In this document: positions 38,408 through 47,967 of the stretch, piece by piece
How positions within the stretch are numbered: position 1 is the stretch's first letter
Layout: each line of letters opens with the position of its first letter
Assembly: GCA_018857735.1 (NCBI GenBank)
Contig: JABMCL010002848.1
Coordinates: 216,001 to 280,000 of the forward strand
Length of the DNA: 64,000 nucleotides
Source: Alviniconcha marisindica
Taxonomy: Eukaryota; Mollusca; Gastropoda; Provannidae
Direction of reading: 5' to 3'
Program-made: the position numbers and the translations under genes
Notes under the pieces: model-generated
What the model was told of the DNA's origin: nothing
What the model saw: only the letters and a program-made list of their open reading frames with translations
Database searches by the model: none

Positions 38408-38742
38408 AACAAAGTCAGCAAATGAACAAGAAACAGCAGCAATTGCTGATCCTGCATATAATATACACCCACATTCAGTAGTTAAATAAAACCTCCAAAG
38501 AAGGCAGTTGCTGAAAATTTGGGGAACTTTATGCCAACTTGACTACTTGTTGTTTTTCTCTGATTTTGTCAAAACTGACAAATAAAAAAACACAAGTTAG
38601 CATAAAGTTCCAAATTTTCGGCAACTACTACTTCAACTACCTGTAAAAAGTGGAGATCTGAAGATGGCAGTCTTCAGCTCACACGGTACAGTTATCAGGA
38701 TCAGCAATTGCTGCTGTTTCTTTTTCATTTGCCGACTTTGTT
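38408..38742. mobile_element. Foldback (double inverted-repeat) element
   Basis: The outer arms 38408-38454 and 38696-38742 are inverted copies of 47 bases, with a few mismatches (left arm starts aacaaagtcagcaaatgaac). The inner arms 38507-38541 and 38593-38625 are also inverted copies (gttgctgaaaatttgg.. against ..ccaaattttcggcaac). The whole 335 bases can form a long interrupted hairpin. No ORF. Confidence 0.75.
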
Positions 38743-38999
38743 CATTAAAAAAAAACATGTTCTGTTTTTCTGGAATGCAGATAATACAAAATGACCAAAC
38801 AACCACCACATATGAATGCACCACCACTGTTGCTGTAAATTTACAACCTGACAGTAATTTGATTAAACTGATTAATACTAGATTACCCTTTTGATGATGA
38901 TTGTAATGATGATAAGGTAATTTTATATTTTACATTAATTTTTTGTAGTTTGGCTTCAAATATGTTCCACTGCTGTTCATTTTTTCTGGTCGCACTTGC

Positions 39000-40780
39000 T
39001 GTTTGGAAGCCATTCAGTTTCATTAAGCAGTGCTTTTTTTCTTTCTTTTCTTTTTTCTAAATCTACGGCTGTGTTAAAAGCCTGTTAGTGTTGCTGCTTC
39101 TACTTTGTACTAGTGTTAGACTGTTACTAGTGTTAGTACTAGTACTAATACTAATAGTATTAAATTACTTATCGAACGCACGTTTCATTCTCTCATCAGT
39201 CCTGAATCGATTCTTCGCCCTTTTTTGAATGGCGTCGTATACAATGAAAAATGGCAGATTTTGAAGAATACTGGGGGGAAGGCGGGGACACACATGTAAG
39301 TCCTGCAGTCAGTTTGAAACAGGATTTAAACATTGCTCCCCGAGGCTGAATAAGTGCGATCCAAAAAGAAAAGTCGATGCCACTGACTGTTGACAATTAT
39401 TCGATTTGAAATGAAAGCAATAATTCAGGACGCTAGACCAGGACATCACCTGCGTACTGTAGTAATTTGTAAACTAATGTAAATTATAACTATTACTCGT
39501 CTCTGCGACTAGAAACTTTGTACAAAAGAGAACAAACCTCATCAGGTTGTTTACTTTCCTCGGAGTTGAACGTGTCCAACACTGTTACGGTATTCACGAA
39601 CATCACGGGCGTCAAATTTGACTGGAAGATTTCTAGTTTTTACCTGTTACAAGACGTCCAGGTGAGGCTTTGTTGTCAGTGTGCCGGCTCTTCATCTGTG
39701 AATACAATTAATTGCTGACAATAAACATAACGATACTGCTCGTCTGTTGTTTCGCTAATGTGGACCTGCCAGTCAACTAACCGTGGTAAACTTCCGGTGA
39801 AGGTTTTTTAGATTCTTACCGAAACGATAACAAAATGTTTACACAAAACCTAAAAGCAAGATGGTTAGTCTTTCGTTAAACCAGTGGTACCAAACCAGTT
39901 TTCAGTATGATATGCTTCTTGATTTTCTTTAATACGTTTTTCAAATGTTGCGCTAATTTTTATTTTTATGTTGTGATCACAATTTTTAGTAAGCCAGACG
40001 TGTTTTTCAACATGGTGTTGTCAGAGTTCATGCGTCAGTATATCAGGTGCAGTAACATTTCAGTCTTGTTCTCAAAGTGTTATCATGTTTTGTTCTGATC
40101 AGTCTTTTTTTTTTAAAGCGTGTTTGTTTCCCAAAGTGTGAATAACAAACGGATGATCGTTGGTGCACGTAGCAGTATGAAACCCCCCCAGAAACATTGC
40201 AGTATGGTTACGCCGGTGGGATGTAAATTCGTCTGCTACAGCTCTGCTTTCCATGACGTCTTTTGGGGGTCTGTTCTGTATAATGATGCGAAATTCACTT
40301 CTTGATTCACTGTAAGTGTAACAAGCCCAATGGTCTACCAAGCAGCATTTGCACAAAGACTTGGGGTCACATGTCGTAGTTTGCAAAGGTTTTGATTTGT
40401 TGGTTTCGACGCGAACTTCGATTGGTTTACTTAGTGTAAACACTGGTTTACGTGAACACTACCACGTGTGATTATTTATGAGTTATAACTGACATTAAAA
40501 CCAGAGCAACATGTACGCCAGGCTCTTTCAGAAATCAAACTGACAAACAGTGTGGAGTTTATTTTATTTTTAAAGAAACGAGCCTTTTCAAAACAAGGTG
40601 TGTCCAGTTGGTAGAACTGACAAGAACAGTAGAAGAGATCAAAATAAAATCTTTAATCAAAGACTGCTGATTGTTGATTTTCGTTTTCTATTTTGAATTT
40701 TTAAACTGAGTTAAATTTGTCAGTAATAATTAGCAGAACTCTGTCTGTATTGAACAACAGCGATGTTGTAAAGTGCAGTG
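39000..40780. other. Single-copy-looking region upstream of ALG11
   Basis: Little repeat content compared with its surroundings. It contains the candidate first exon at 39251-39295. A second stretch (39533-39661) ends at a gtgagg donor but gives no supported exon. Confidence 0.4.
39251..39295 (+). CDS. Candidate first coding exon of ALG11 (low confidence)
   Basis: ATG at 39251 opens MADFEEYWGEGGDTH and ends at an excellent donor (gtaagt, 39296) in phase 0. Phase 0 is what the ALG11 exon beginning at 44773 needs. The lengths agree: the six sure exons give 491 residues, close to the usual ALG11 length, so only a short N-terminal exon is missing. Against it: two closer upstream ATGs (39231 and 39246) share another frame and form a 12-codon uORF overlapping this start. 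Fifteen residues cannot prove homology, and the exon could belong to a different gene. The intervening intron would be about 5.5 kb, holding a SINE and the Gypsy element. Confidence 0.3.
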
Positions 40781-40784
40781 AGTT

Positions 40785-40845
40785 TGTGTACACCAGAGAA
40801 TAGCGCTATGCAAAAGTTATTTTTTATTAATATTAAGTGACCTAG
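40785..40845 (+). repeat. SINE family A 3' fragment
   Basis: cagtgagtttgtgtacacca gagaatagcgctatgcaaaa gttatt matches the 3' end of the SINE at 37618-38122. Confidence 0.65.
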
Positions 40846-40985
40846 CTTGCTGAGATGAATGTGTGTGAGTGAGAGAGAGATTGTGTGTGTGTGTCCATGC
40901 ATGAGTGCATGTGTGTCAGTGTCTTTTTTATCACCATTTATTGTAACACCATGGTGTAATTTATCCAGCTACAACTTTGCAGAAA

Positions 40986-41305
40986 GGAGGGGGGGGGGGG
41001 GGGGGAAGTTTGACTTCAGCTCCCCCAACTTGGGAAGCAGGATAGCTCAGTGGTTAGAGCACCAGACTCATGATTGAAAGGTCCTGGGTTCATGTCCCAG
41101 CAGGAGCAGCGGGAGAATTTTCTTCTCCAGGATCAACTGTCTGTGCTGACTTCTTTTTCTGTATCTGTTCCACCCCTGTGTTACCACAGTAGCATGTAAA
41201 AAATAAATCCCAGTCATTCTGCCCAACGTACAGGTGGCAGGTTACAGTGAAAGATGCAGACACCATATGTATGTGGCATTGCTTGAAGAGACGTGATATG
41301 GTGCA
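40986..41305 (+). mobile_element. tRNA-derived SINE (family A), 5' part, split by a Gypsy element
   Basis: A G run and leader (aagtttgacttcagctccc) are followed by gggaagcaggatagctcagt ggttagagcacc and the SINE body up to gatatggtgca at 41305. The rest of the SINE resumes at 44420-44425 (gtgcatggttgtatgg), matching the uninterrupted copy at 37618. Confidence 0.85.
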
Positions 41306-41599
41306 TGTTATGTTCTTTCTATTGTTAGTTAGATGTACAACATAATCAATAAAAGAACTGTGGACATCATGTTTTTACTACTGTATTTTACTAAATAGTG
41401 TTATGGTAAAAAGTAAGGGAAGGAAGGAAGCGGTCTGCTTGGGGGTGGAATACGAAGTGCCCTCCCGGCGGGGAAACGCGTACCTTTGTCTTGAAGCCTT
41501 TACCAAATAAGAACATTACAGTCTAGACAGTAAAGGAACCACTAAGCATAGGCGCTTTACATAGTTACTTTTACTAGCTCTAAACTCTTGTACATTACA
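41306..41599 (-). repeat. 3' LTR of the Gypsy element
   Basis: 294 bases. Read on the minus strand it starts TGTAATGTACAAGAG and ends TAACA, giving TG...CA ends. It contains two AATAAA-like or TTTATT motifs and pairs with 44125-44419. Confidence 0.9.
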
Positions 41600-41613
41600 C
41601 TTCCTTCCCCCTT
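41600..41613 (-). other. Polypurine tract
   Basis: AAGGGGGAAGGAAG on the minus strand, directly before the 3' LTR: the expected primer site for second-strand synthesis. Confidence 0.85.
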
Positions 41614-41910
41614 AACGAAGGCGACACTACCGCGAACGAATGTAGTGGCCCAAGATGCCCGATACAATTTCCACACAGTGGATCTCATGCAACCGACAAT
41701 AGCTCAGTTAGCTGTTATGATTGTCCTTTGAAGCACTGTCTCGGATCTAGTGAGTCAATGCACATTCACAAATCAAGTTTCGCAGGTGGTTTCCAGATCC
41801 TTGTTGATTGTCTCTGATGGGTTGGGCTGTGGGTTTGGTACCAGAGTTGTGTCTGATGTTCTCCCCTGGCGGCTGGCAGCAGGACTGGATACTGGAGATG
41901 TAGTGGATCC

Positions 41911-43668
41911 CTAAGGGACAGGCACAGGTGACAGTATCTCAGGGGAATCAGGATTCGGGGAGTGTGCGGGGTTACGCACCTCTGGAATCAGACTGGTGGG
42001 CCTACTGGGTGAGTTAGGATGGGCCTTTGTCACCTGTGTGTCTGGCAGTGGGGCGCATGGAGGTGCCGCCACTAAGTGGTCAACATGTACATGGGTGATT
42101 CTGTTGTTGACATTCACCATGTACGCCACTGGACCCAGGGCTTGAACTACAATACCTGGAACCCATTTCTCGGATCCCTGGAACTGAGGAACAGCAACGT
42201 GATCTCCTGGCCGGAACGTCCGCATCTGCTTGGAGTTCTGGTCGTGCTGCTGCTTCTGCTGCACCTGTTTCCGGCGAACAGCAGCCTCCTGGTCTGGCTT
42301 CAGCAACCTGAGACGTGTCCTCAGTTGTCGCTTCAAAAACAGCTCTGAAGGAGGCACTCCTGTTGTAGAGTGTGGTGCGGACCGGTAACTCAGAAGCAAG
42401 TTTGCAAGCTGATGATCAACACTAAGTCGTGAAGCAAGCTTGAAACCTTTCTTCAGCACTTGGACCATTCTTTCAGCAGCTCCATTGGTTGCAGGATGGT
42501 ATGGAGCAGACCTGGTATGTCTGACTCCATTCTGTCTCAGGAAGTCAGCAAACTGGTCCGAGGTGAACTGAGGACCGTTGTCACTCACTATTTCTTCTGG
42601 AAAGCCATAGGAAGAGAAAAGGTGACGCAGAATGCTGATGGTCTTCTCTGTTGTTGTCTTTGTCGTGGCGAAGATCTCTGGCCACTTGGAGTGGGCGTCA
42701 ATGGCCACGAAGAAATATTTCCCTTGATACTCGGCATAGTCAGTATGCACTCTCTGCCAAGGTCGTGTAGGCCATGACCATGGCTGAAGTGGTGCCGTTG
42801 GTGGAGTGTTGCACACTCTTGCACAGTCGTGGCAAGTCTTCCCCTTCCCCTCAATGTCCGTGTCGATGTTGGGCCACCAGACATAGCTGCGAGCAAGGGC
42901 TTTCATTCTGTAGATGCCTGGATGCTGTTCATGTAGCTCCGAAAGCATTCTGTCACGGAAAGAGGGAGGTACCATGACACGTAGACCCCAGAGCAGGACT
43001 CCTCCTTCGACGCTCAGCTCAGTGCGTCTGTTGAAGTAGAGCTGCACGTCTCTATCACTGTTTTTGGCAGGCCATCCATTTAGTGTGTGAGACAGGACTT
43101 TGGACATGACAGGATCTTTTCTGGTTGCTTCTGCAATCTCTCGTGATGTAACTGGCAGGCTGTCAACACAGGTGATGCTGAAGATTGGCTCTTCACTGGC
43201 TGTAAAATCCTCTTCTTTCAAAGGCAACCTAGACAGCATATCTGCGTTCTTGTGTTCATTAGTAGACTTGAATTGCAGTTGGTACTGGTACGCCGCCAAT
43301 ATCAGCACCCAACGTTGCATCCTTGCAGCAGCTAGTGTTGGAACTCCCTTCTTTGGTCCAAGAATGGCGAGGAGTGGCTTGTGGTCTGTCACAAGCATGA
43401 AGGGACGGGCGTACAAGAAGTCGTGGAATTTCTTGACACCAAAAACCAAAGCCAGTGCCTCTTTCTCAATCTGTGCATAATTCCCTTCCGATTTGGACAG
43501 CGTCCTGGATGCATACGCGACTGGTCGATGCGTTCTATCCGGCATGTCATGACTGATGACAGCGCCCAGGCCCATGGAGGATGCGTCGCACTCCAGCCAT
43601 ATCGGCAGGTTGACGTCATAATGGGTCAGGACACTGGCAGATGTCAACAGCTGTTTGGTACAGTTCAT
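41911..43668 (-). CDS. Gypsy pol remnant: RNase H and integrase
   Basis: An open frame of 585 codons. It opens in the last turn of reverse transcriptase (QLLTSASVLTHYD), then RNase H with DASSMGLGAV, EKEALALVFG, VTDHKPL and HKNADMLSRL (residues 25-150). The integrase has an HHCC zinc finger (LHEQHPG ... CHDC) and a DDE core (HTDYAEY, VSDNGPQFTS, and the glutamate in NGAAERM). A GPY/F-like module (LGPVAYMVNV) and a Pro-rich tail end it. The initiator Met is incidental, because in an intact element this is part of a gag-pol polyprotein. The frame is uninterrupted although protease and RT are deleted. Confidence 0.93.
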   Translation of the reverse strand: MNCTKQLLTSASVLTHYDVNLPIWLECDASSMGLGAVISHDMPDRTHRPVAYASRTLSKSEGNYAQIEKEALALVFGVKKFHDFLYARPFMLVTDHKPLLAILGPKKGVPTLAAARMQRWVLILAAYQYQLQFKSTNEHKNADMLSRLPLKEEDFTASEEPIFSITCVDSLPVTSREIAEATRKDPVMSKVLSHTLNGWPAKNSDRDVQLYFNRRTELSVEGGVLLWGLRVMVPPSFRDRMLSELHEQHPGIYRMKALARSYVWWPNIDTDIEGKGKTCHDCARVCNTPPTAPLQPWSWPTRPWQRVHTDYAEYQGKYFFVAIDAHSKWPEIFATTKTTTEKTISILRHLFSSYGFPEEIVSDNGPQFTSDQFADFLRQNGVRHTRSAPYHPATNGAAERMVQVLKKGFKLASRLSVDHQLANLLLSYRSAPHSTTGVPPSELFLKRQLRTRLRLLKPDQEAAVRRKQVQQKQQHDQNSKQMRTFRPGDHVAVPQFQGSEKWVPGIVVQALGPVAYMVNVNNRITHVHVDHLVAAPPCAPLPDTQVTKAHPNSPSRPTSLIPEVRNPAHSPNPDSPEILSPVPVP

Positions 43669-43873
43669 CTATGGTTTTGTCTGAAGGCAGAGTTGGTGCA
43701 ATAAGTGACTTCAAAAGTTTGTACGTTTTGGGACCAACTACGCTGAGGAAGACGTCCACTGTTGCACTGTCACGCACATCATTAGCTCTGTAGAAGGCAT
43801 GTAACCTCTCAAAATAGGCATCAATGTCAGCAGATGAACAGTCGAACTCTTCTAATCTTCCAAAATGAGACAT
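43655..43873 (-). pseudogene. Gypsy gag N-terminal remnant
   Basis: ATG at 43873 opens MSHFGRLEEF and continues with the gag-like block IDAYFERLHAFYRANDVRD, VGPKTYKLLKSLIAP and DKTIDEL, typical of Ty3/Gypsy gag N-termini. After DEL the DNA jumps to the end of reverse transcriptase, read here in a different frame, and the gag frame stops at 43616. About 73 codons remain; nucleocapsid and protease are gone. Confidence 0.8.
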
Positions 43874-44108
43874 GATGCAACAAGCAATAGTGCAGACGGT
43901 AATAAAAATGGTTTGATCTGACCTGCGTTTGGTGATGTTGACATACAGTAGAAAACACACTGTCCTTGATCAATGCAAGCACACATCCAGCAACAGTCCA
44001 ACACAGTAGATCTGCACTGAGTCTTGCAGGCTGGGTTCTCCTGTTGCCGAAACTAGGGAGCGAATGCACCAAGTTCACTCTGCTCACAAGTCTTTGACAC
44101 AGGAATCA

Positions 44109-44123
44109 CACATCTCGTCACCA
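44109..44123 (-). other. Candidate primer-binding site
   Basis: One base inside the 5' LTR the minus strand reads TGGTGACGAGATGTG, with the TGG that would pair to a tRNA CCA end. I cannot name the tRNA. Confidence 0.5.
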
Positions 44124-44124
44124 C

Positions 44125-44419
44125 TGTTAGGTTCTTTCTATTGTTAGTTAGACGTACAACATAATCAATAAAAGAACTGCGGACATCATGTTTTTACTAC
44201 TGTATTTTACTAAATAATGCTATGGTAAAAAGTAAAGAGAAGGAAGGAAGCGGTCTGCTTGGGGGTGGAATGCCAAGTGCCCTCCTGGCGGGGAAACGCA
44301 TACCTTTGTCTTGAAGCCTTTACCAAATAAGGACATTACGGTCTAGACACTAAAGGAACCACTAAGCATAGGCGCTTTACATAGTTACTTTTACTAACTC
44401 TAAACTCTTGTACATTACA
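44125..44419 (-). repeat. 5' LTR of the Gypsy element
   Basis: 295 bases, about 95% identical to 41306-41599 by eye. Same TG...CA ends on the minus strand. Confidence 0.9.
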
Positions 44420-44424
44420 GTGCA

Positions 44425-44618
44425 TGGTTGTATGGTACACACAGAACACGCCAAAATGGCAGCAGTTTCGAGTGGCACCAGCCATGTAAGAATCAAACAG
44501 CACTGCAAGCACACCACTTGAGTGGATATTCAAAGTGAACTGTAAAAAGATACAGTCACTTATTGAGAGTTACGTGCAACAAGAGTGCAGTGAGTCTGCT
44601 CAAGAGCAGAGAACAATG

Positions 44619-44677
<59 letters not shown>

Positions 44678-44678
44678 C
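44425..44678 (+). mobile_element. SINE family A, 3' part after the Gypsy insertion
   Basis: Resumes the SINE broken at 41305: tggttgtatggtacacacag, gtggcaccagccatgtaaga, cacaccacttgagtgg, cagtgagtctgctcaagagc agag. It ends in an (AT)n of about 55 bases (44618-44672), where the reference copy has ctatataaaag. Any start codon in this stretch, such as 44563, belongs to the SINE and not to ALG11. Confidence 0.85.
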
Positions 44679-44772
44679 AGTCAACAACGACAACTTGTTA
44701 GATGCCAGGATCCTGGATACAGTGCTCAACATATTCAGGTTCCTGACACAAGTTCAGTTCAGTCAAGCCCAG

Positions 44773-45023
44773 GTGACTGCCTGTTTCAGTGTGGTGTCCC
44801 AAGTGGCCAGCCTGTTGATCACATCCGGAGTCTTCTTCATCTTTGTCTTCACCCTCACTCTCCTGCTGGTGCGTGTGTGGATCCAGCGCCGGGCAAAGTG
44901 GCTGCTGCCACACCTGCGTGAAGATGGGACGACACACACCATTGGCTTTTTTCACCCTTACTGCAACGCAGGTGGAGGGGGGGAGCGAGTTCTCTGGACA
45001 GCTATCCGTGCAATACAGAAAAG
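44773..45023 (+). CDS. ALG11: ALG11 exon: membrane anchor and GGGGERVLW loop
   Basis: The likely acceptor is caagcccag at 44764-44772; acceptors at 44757 or further upstream also keep the frame. The donor is gtatgc at 45024. The exon encodes an N-terminal hydrophobic helix (about residues 10-33, [20 protein letters not shown]), a basic stretch ([10 protein letters not shown]), and the ALG11 signature [18 protein letters not shown] (58-75), the glycine-rich loop of the first GT-B domain. The frame is open upstream to 44563, but that part is SINE and (AT)n and contains no credible start. Two bases of the last Arg codon end the exon. Confidence 0.88.
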
Positions 45024-45469
45024 GTATGCTGAGTGTTATATTATAAATAATGAAAATAATATCAATGACTGAAAGTCTTGAATATATATGGATCTACGTA
45101 CATGCACCCAGGGGTTCCACGAGTTTTTATTTTTAATCTTATCTGTCGATGTGACAGGCAAATATGAACAGTTTCTGTCATGGCGCAGTTTTTGTCCATT
45201 CTGTCACTTGGCAGTCTCCCTTGCAAAAGCACTAAACCTGGAACCCTTGTAGCAGGCAAAGACAGCCAGTCAGCCCAGTGGCATTTCTATCTTGAACAGC
45301 TGACATAAGACAAATCTGTTACAAACTGCTGGTAGTGGTGTTGATGTGACTTGTATGGAAACTATGATGCATAGTCTTTCATGATCACGGATCGGAGATC
45401 AGGACTGTGAGTGCAGAATCTCACCATCCTGTAGTGCACAGTGCACAAAGAACTGACATTTTCTCTCTC

Positions 45470-45528
45470 GCCCTTTGCCCTGATATAACCGCACCGGTTG
45501 ACTGGGCGTAAAACACCAATTTACTTAC
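45470..45528 (+). mobile_element. Tail-only retroposed fragment in ALG11 intron
   Basis: tgatataaccgcaccggttg actgggcgtaaaacaccaat ttactta is flanked by ttctctctc on both sides (45461-45469 and 45529-45537). It matches the 48-base insertion at 51251-51298 and resembles the 3' tail of SINE family B, but has no tRNA-like head. Confidence 0.6.
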
Positions 45529-45680
45529 TTCTCTCTCACCCACATTCTTTCCCATTGTGGTGATGGACAGCTTCTGAAAACGTGCTGCCTTTTCTTTGTT
45601 TGGTCCCATTAATGTTCTGTCTAATTTATCCGAAGCCTGGTGCTGAAAGCTTTCACTGTGTCATCACTGTTCACTTTCAG

Positions 45681-45786
45681 ATATCCCACAGTGCAGTGTG
45701 TGGTCTACACGGGCGACACTGATGCCAGGCCGACAGAGATCTTGACACGAGCCCGACAGCGTTTCAACATCACTCTGCCACGGCAG
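45681..45786 (+). CDS. ALG11: ALG11 exon 2
   Basis: Acceptor ttcactttcag (45670-45680), donor gtaaac at 45787. It completes Arg (AG|A) and encodes YPTVQCVVYTGDTDARP and the helix EILTRARQRFNITLPRQ. The block VVYTGD is conserved in ALG11. It ends in phase 0. Confidence 0.93.
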
Positions 45787-46344
45787 GTAAACAGTTTAAA
45801 ACATTTATTTTCAGTGTCAAATCCTAACATGGACTACATCTGCATAAGGTGATGGGCATTTCTGAACACCAAGATTGTCTGTTCTATGTGGACTGCATTG
45901 TGTAACAAAACTTAAAGTAATTGAAGGGTTAAAGAACTTTGAAGCTGTTGCACATGCCATAGTGTGTTTTGTTTGTGAGTAGTTCAATTTTTGTTTATTG
46001 GGCAGAGGAGAAGAGAGACACAGACAGACAGACAGAGATGTACATAATATATTCTTATATATATAAATATATAGAGAGAGGTATATATATATTAATTTTC
46101 TGATGAAGCCTCAAAGAGGCTAAAGGTTGATAAGAATATAATCCTTGTGGGAACTTTTGACAAGCCTTACAAACAGAGAGACAGACAGAGAGGGAAAAGG
46201 GAACAGATCAATGCAGACACAGACTGACAGACACAGACGGGAGAGCAAAGGGAAAGAGACAGACAGAGAGACCAGAGAGAAATGATCTGTTAGAAGCATC
46301 CGCGTCGGTGGTGGTGTTCACCTGTGCCACCTTCTCCTGTCCAG

Positions 46345-46571
46345 GTGGAGTTTGTGTTCCTGCAGCGGCGGGGGTGGGTGGAGGCCTCTAAGTACCCCTA
46401 CTTCACTCTGCTGGGCCAGAGCTTAGGCTCCCTTTTCCTGGGCTGGGAGGCGTTGGTGGCCTTCGTGCCAGACATCTTCATCGACTCCATGGGCTACGCG
46501 TTCACCATCCCCCTCTTCAGGTTCTTCGGGGGGTGTAAAGTGGCCTGCTACGTCCACTACCCCACCATCAG
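46345..46571 (+). CDS. ALG11: ALG11 exon 3
   Basis: Acceptor tctcctgtccag (46333-46344), donor gtgact at 46572. It encodes [20 protein letters not shown], then [37 protein letters not shown] and [14 protein letters not shown]. These are core ALG11 blocks of the first Rossmann domain. Ends with two bases of a Ser codon (AG|C). Confidence 0.95.
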
Positions 46572-46704
46572 GTGACTTCTTCATCTTCTTTGTCTTTGTC
46601 CCATGGCTGCGCATCACATCTTCATGCCTGATAGGACTGTCCATCTGAATGCCAGTGGTTTTAGCTTGTATATTTTCTTGAAGTCAACCCAGGAATCTAA
46701 AATC

Positions 46705-46731
46705 GGGGGGGGGGGGGGGGGGGGGGGGGGG
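46705..46731. repeat. G run in ALG11 intron 3
   Basis: About 26 consecutive G. Confidence 0.95.
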
Positions 46732-46882
46732 CATGCATGTGTGGTTAAAATGGTAAAATATCCCTCAGGGCTAGTTACAAAATTTGGGTGGAGGATGGGA
46801 TATAGACATGATATCTTGAAATTACCCCCCTTTCTCTCTTTTTCTGGAAACAAAAATGAAAATAATGTTATGCGTCTGTCAG

Positions 46883-47030
46883 CACGGACATGTTGGAGAA
46901 GGTGTCCAGACGCTCAGCAGCCCACAACAACCTGGCCTTCATTGCTAACAGCGCGTTGCTTAGCAACATCAAGCTGCTCTACTACCATCTCTTTGCCTAC
47001 CTTTATGGTGCTGTGGGCAAGCGGTCACAG
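46883..47030 (+). CDS. ALG11: ALG11 exon 4
   Basis: Acceptor gcgtctgtcag (46872-46882), donor gtaaat at 47031. It encodes STDMLEKVSRRSAAHNN and then LLSNIKLLYYHLFAYLYGAV. In the animal ALG11 proteins I recall, this part is a membrane-associating helix before the second Rossmann domain. Confidence 0.93.
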
Positions 47031-47089
47031 GTAAATTGATTGATTTGCTAGTCACTTATTTCTTTGCTCGAAAGTGTGGCTGCATAGTC

Positions 47090-47690
47090 AGTTATGATGG
47101 ATATCCTATGTCCTCTCGCTCTCACCCCCAGATGTCATATGCTGTCTCACACCCAGATGTCATACAACCTCTCACACCCAGATGTTGTTAATTATGTCAG
47201 ATGTCATATGCCCTCACACTCTCACACCCACATGTCATATGTCCTCTCACACCCAGATGTTGTTTATTATGTCAGCTGTCATATGCCGTCACACTCTCAC
47301 ACCCACATGTCATATGTTCTCTCACACCCAGATGTTGTATGCCCTCTTACTGAAGTTATTCTCGCACCAGCTGTGGTGTGTCCTCTCACTCTCATGCAAA
47401 GACCTCATATGTGCTCTCATTCTCACCCCAGATGTCATATGACCTCTCATTCTCACCCCAGATGTCATGTGATCTCTCATTCTCACCCCAGATGTCATGT
47501 GATCTCTCATTCTCACCCCAGATGTCATATATATATGCCCTCTCATTCTCACCCCAGATTCATATGCCCTCTCATTCTACCCCAGATGTCATATATATAT
47601 GCCCTCTCATTCTCACTCCAGATGTCATATGCCCTCTCATTCTCACCCCAGATGTCATATGCCCTCTCACTCTCATGTACAGATGTGTGT
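47090..47690. repeat. Minisatellite in ALG11 intron 4, about 30-bp unit
   Basis: Copies of cctctcattctcaccccaga tgtcatatg, about 18 in all. Longer relatives at the left end contain tgttgttaattatgtcag. Confidence 0.95.
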
Positions 47691-47967
47691 GTGTGGTAAG
47701 GGAAGTAAATGTGCTTGTATTTTTGTTGTTGTAATAGTTCAGTGCCTTTGCTCAGCTTTGTTGTGTTGTTGTTGTTGTTGCTGCTGTTTGTTACTGCCAC
47801 TGCTACCATCACTGCCATCATGTACCCATGATGGCCCTTAATTCTTGCACTGTGATTACAAAAAGTTGAAAAACAGCTTCTTATGCGTGCATGTAGTAGT
47901 CACTTGATCGACTTGTGTATTTCTCCAGTCCAGAGTGCACTCTGTGATGTCTTCCTTTTGATCGCAG

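Larger units (their letters stand above)
41306..44419 (-). mobile_element. Ty3/Gypsy LTR retrotransposon, internally deleted
   Basis: A 3.1-kb element with two LTRs (41306-41599 and 44125-44419), transcribed leftward and flanked by the 5-bp duplication GTGCA (41301-41305 and 44420-44424). Order on the minus strand: 5' LTR, gag start, RNase H, integrase, polypurine tract, 3' LTR. Most of gag, all of protease and nearly all of reverse transcriptase are missing, so it cannot move on its own. By my count the LTRs differ at about 14-15 of 295 positions (about 95% identity), so the insertion is not very recent. Confidence 0.92.

Noticed and set aside
39533..39661. Possible exon with donor gtgagg
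   Set aside because: Joined to 39251-39295 it runs into a stop after seven codons, and the peptide in other frames has no recognisable feature.
44563..44770. Start codon of ALG11 at 44563 with a Tyr-Ile run
   Set aside because: This ATG and the (AT)n lie in the SINE interrupted by the Gypsy element, so they are not a conserved start.
46070..46165. Small hairpin (gcctcaaagaggc) in an ALG11 intron as a separate element
   Set aside because: A single short palindrome with no second copy or target duplication in the window.
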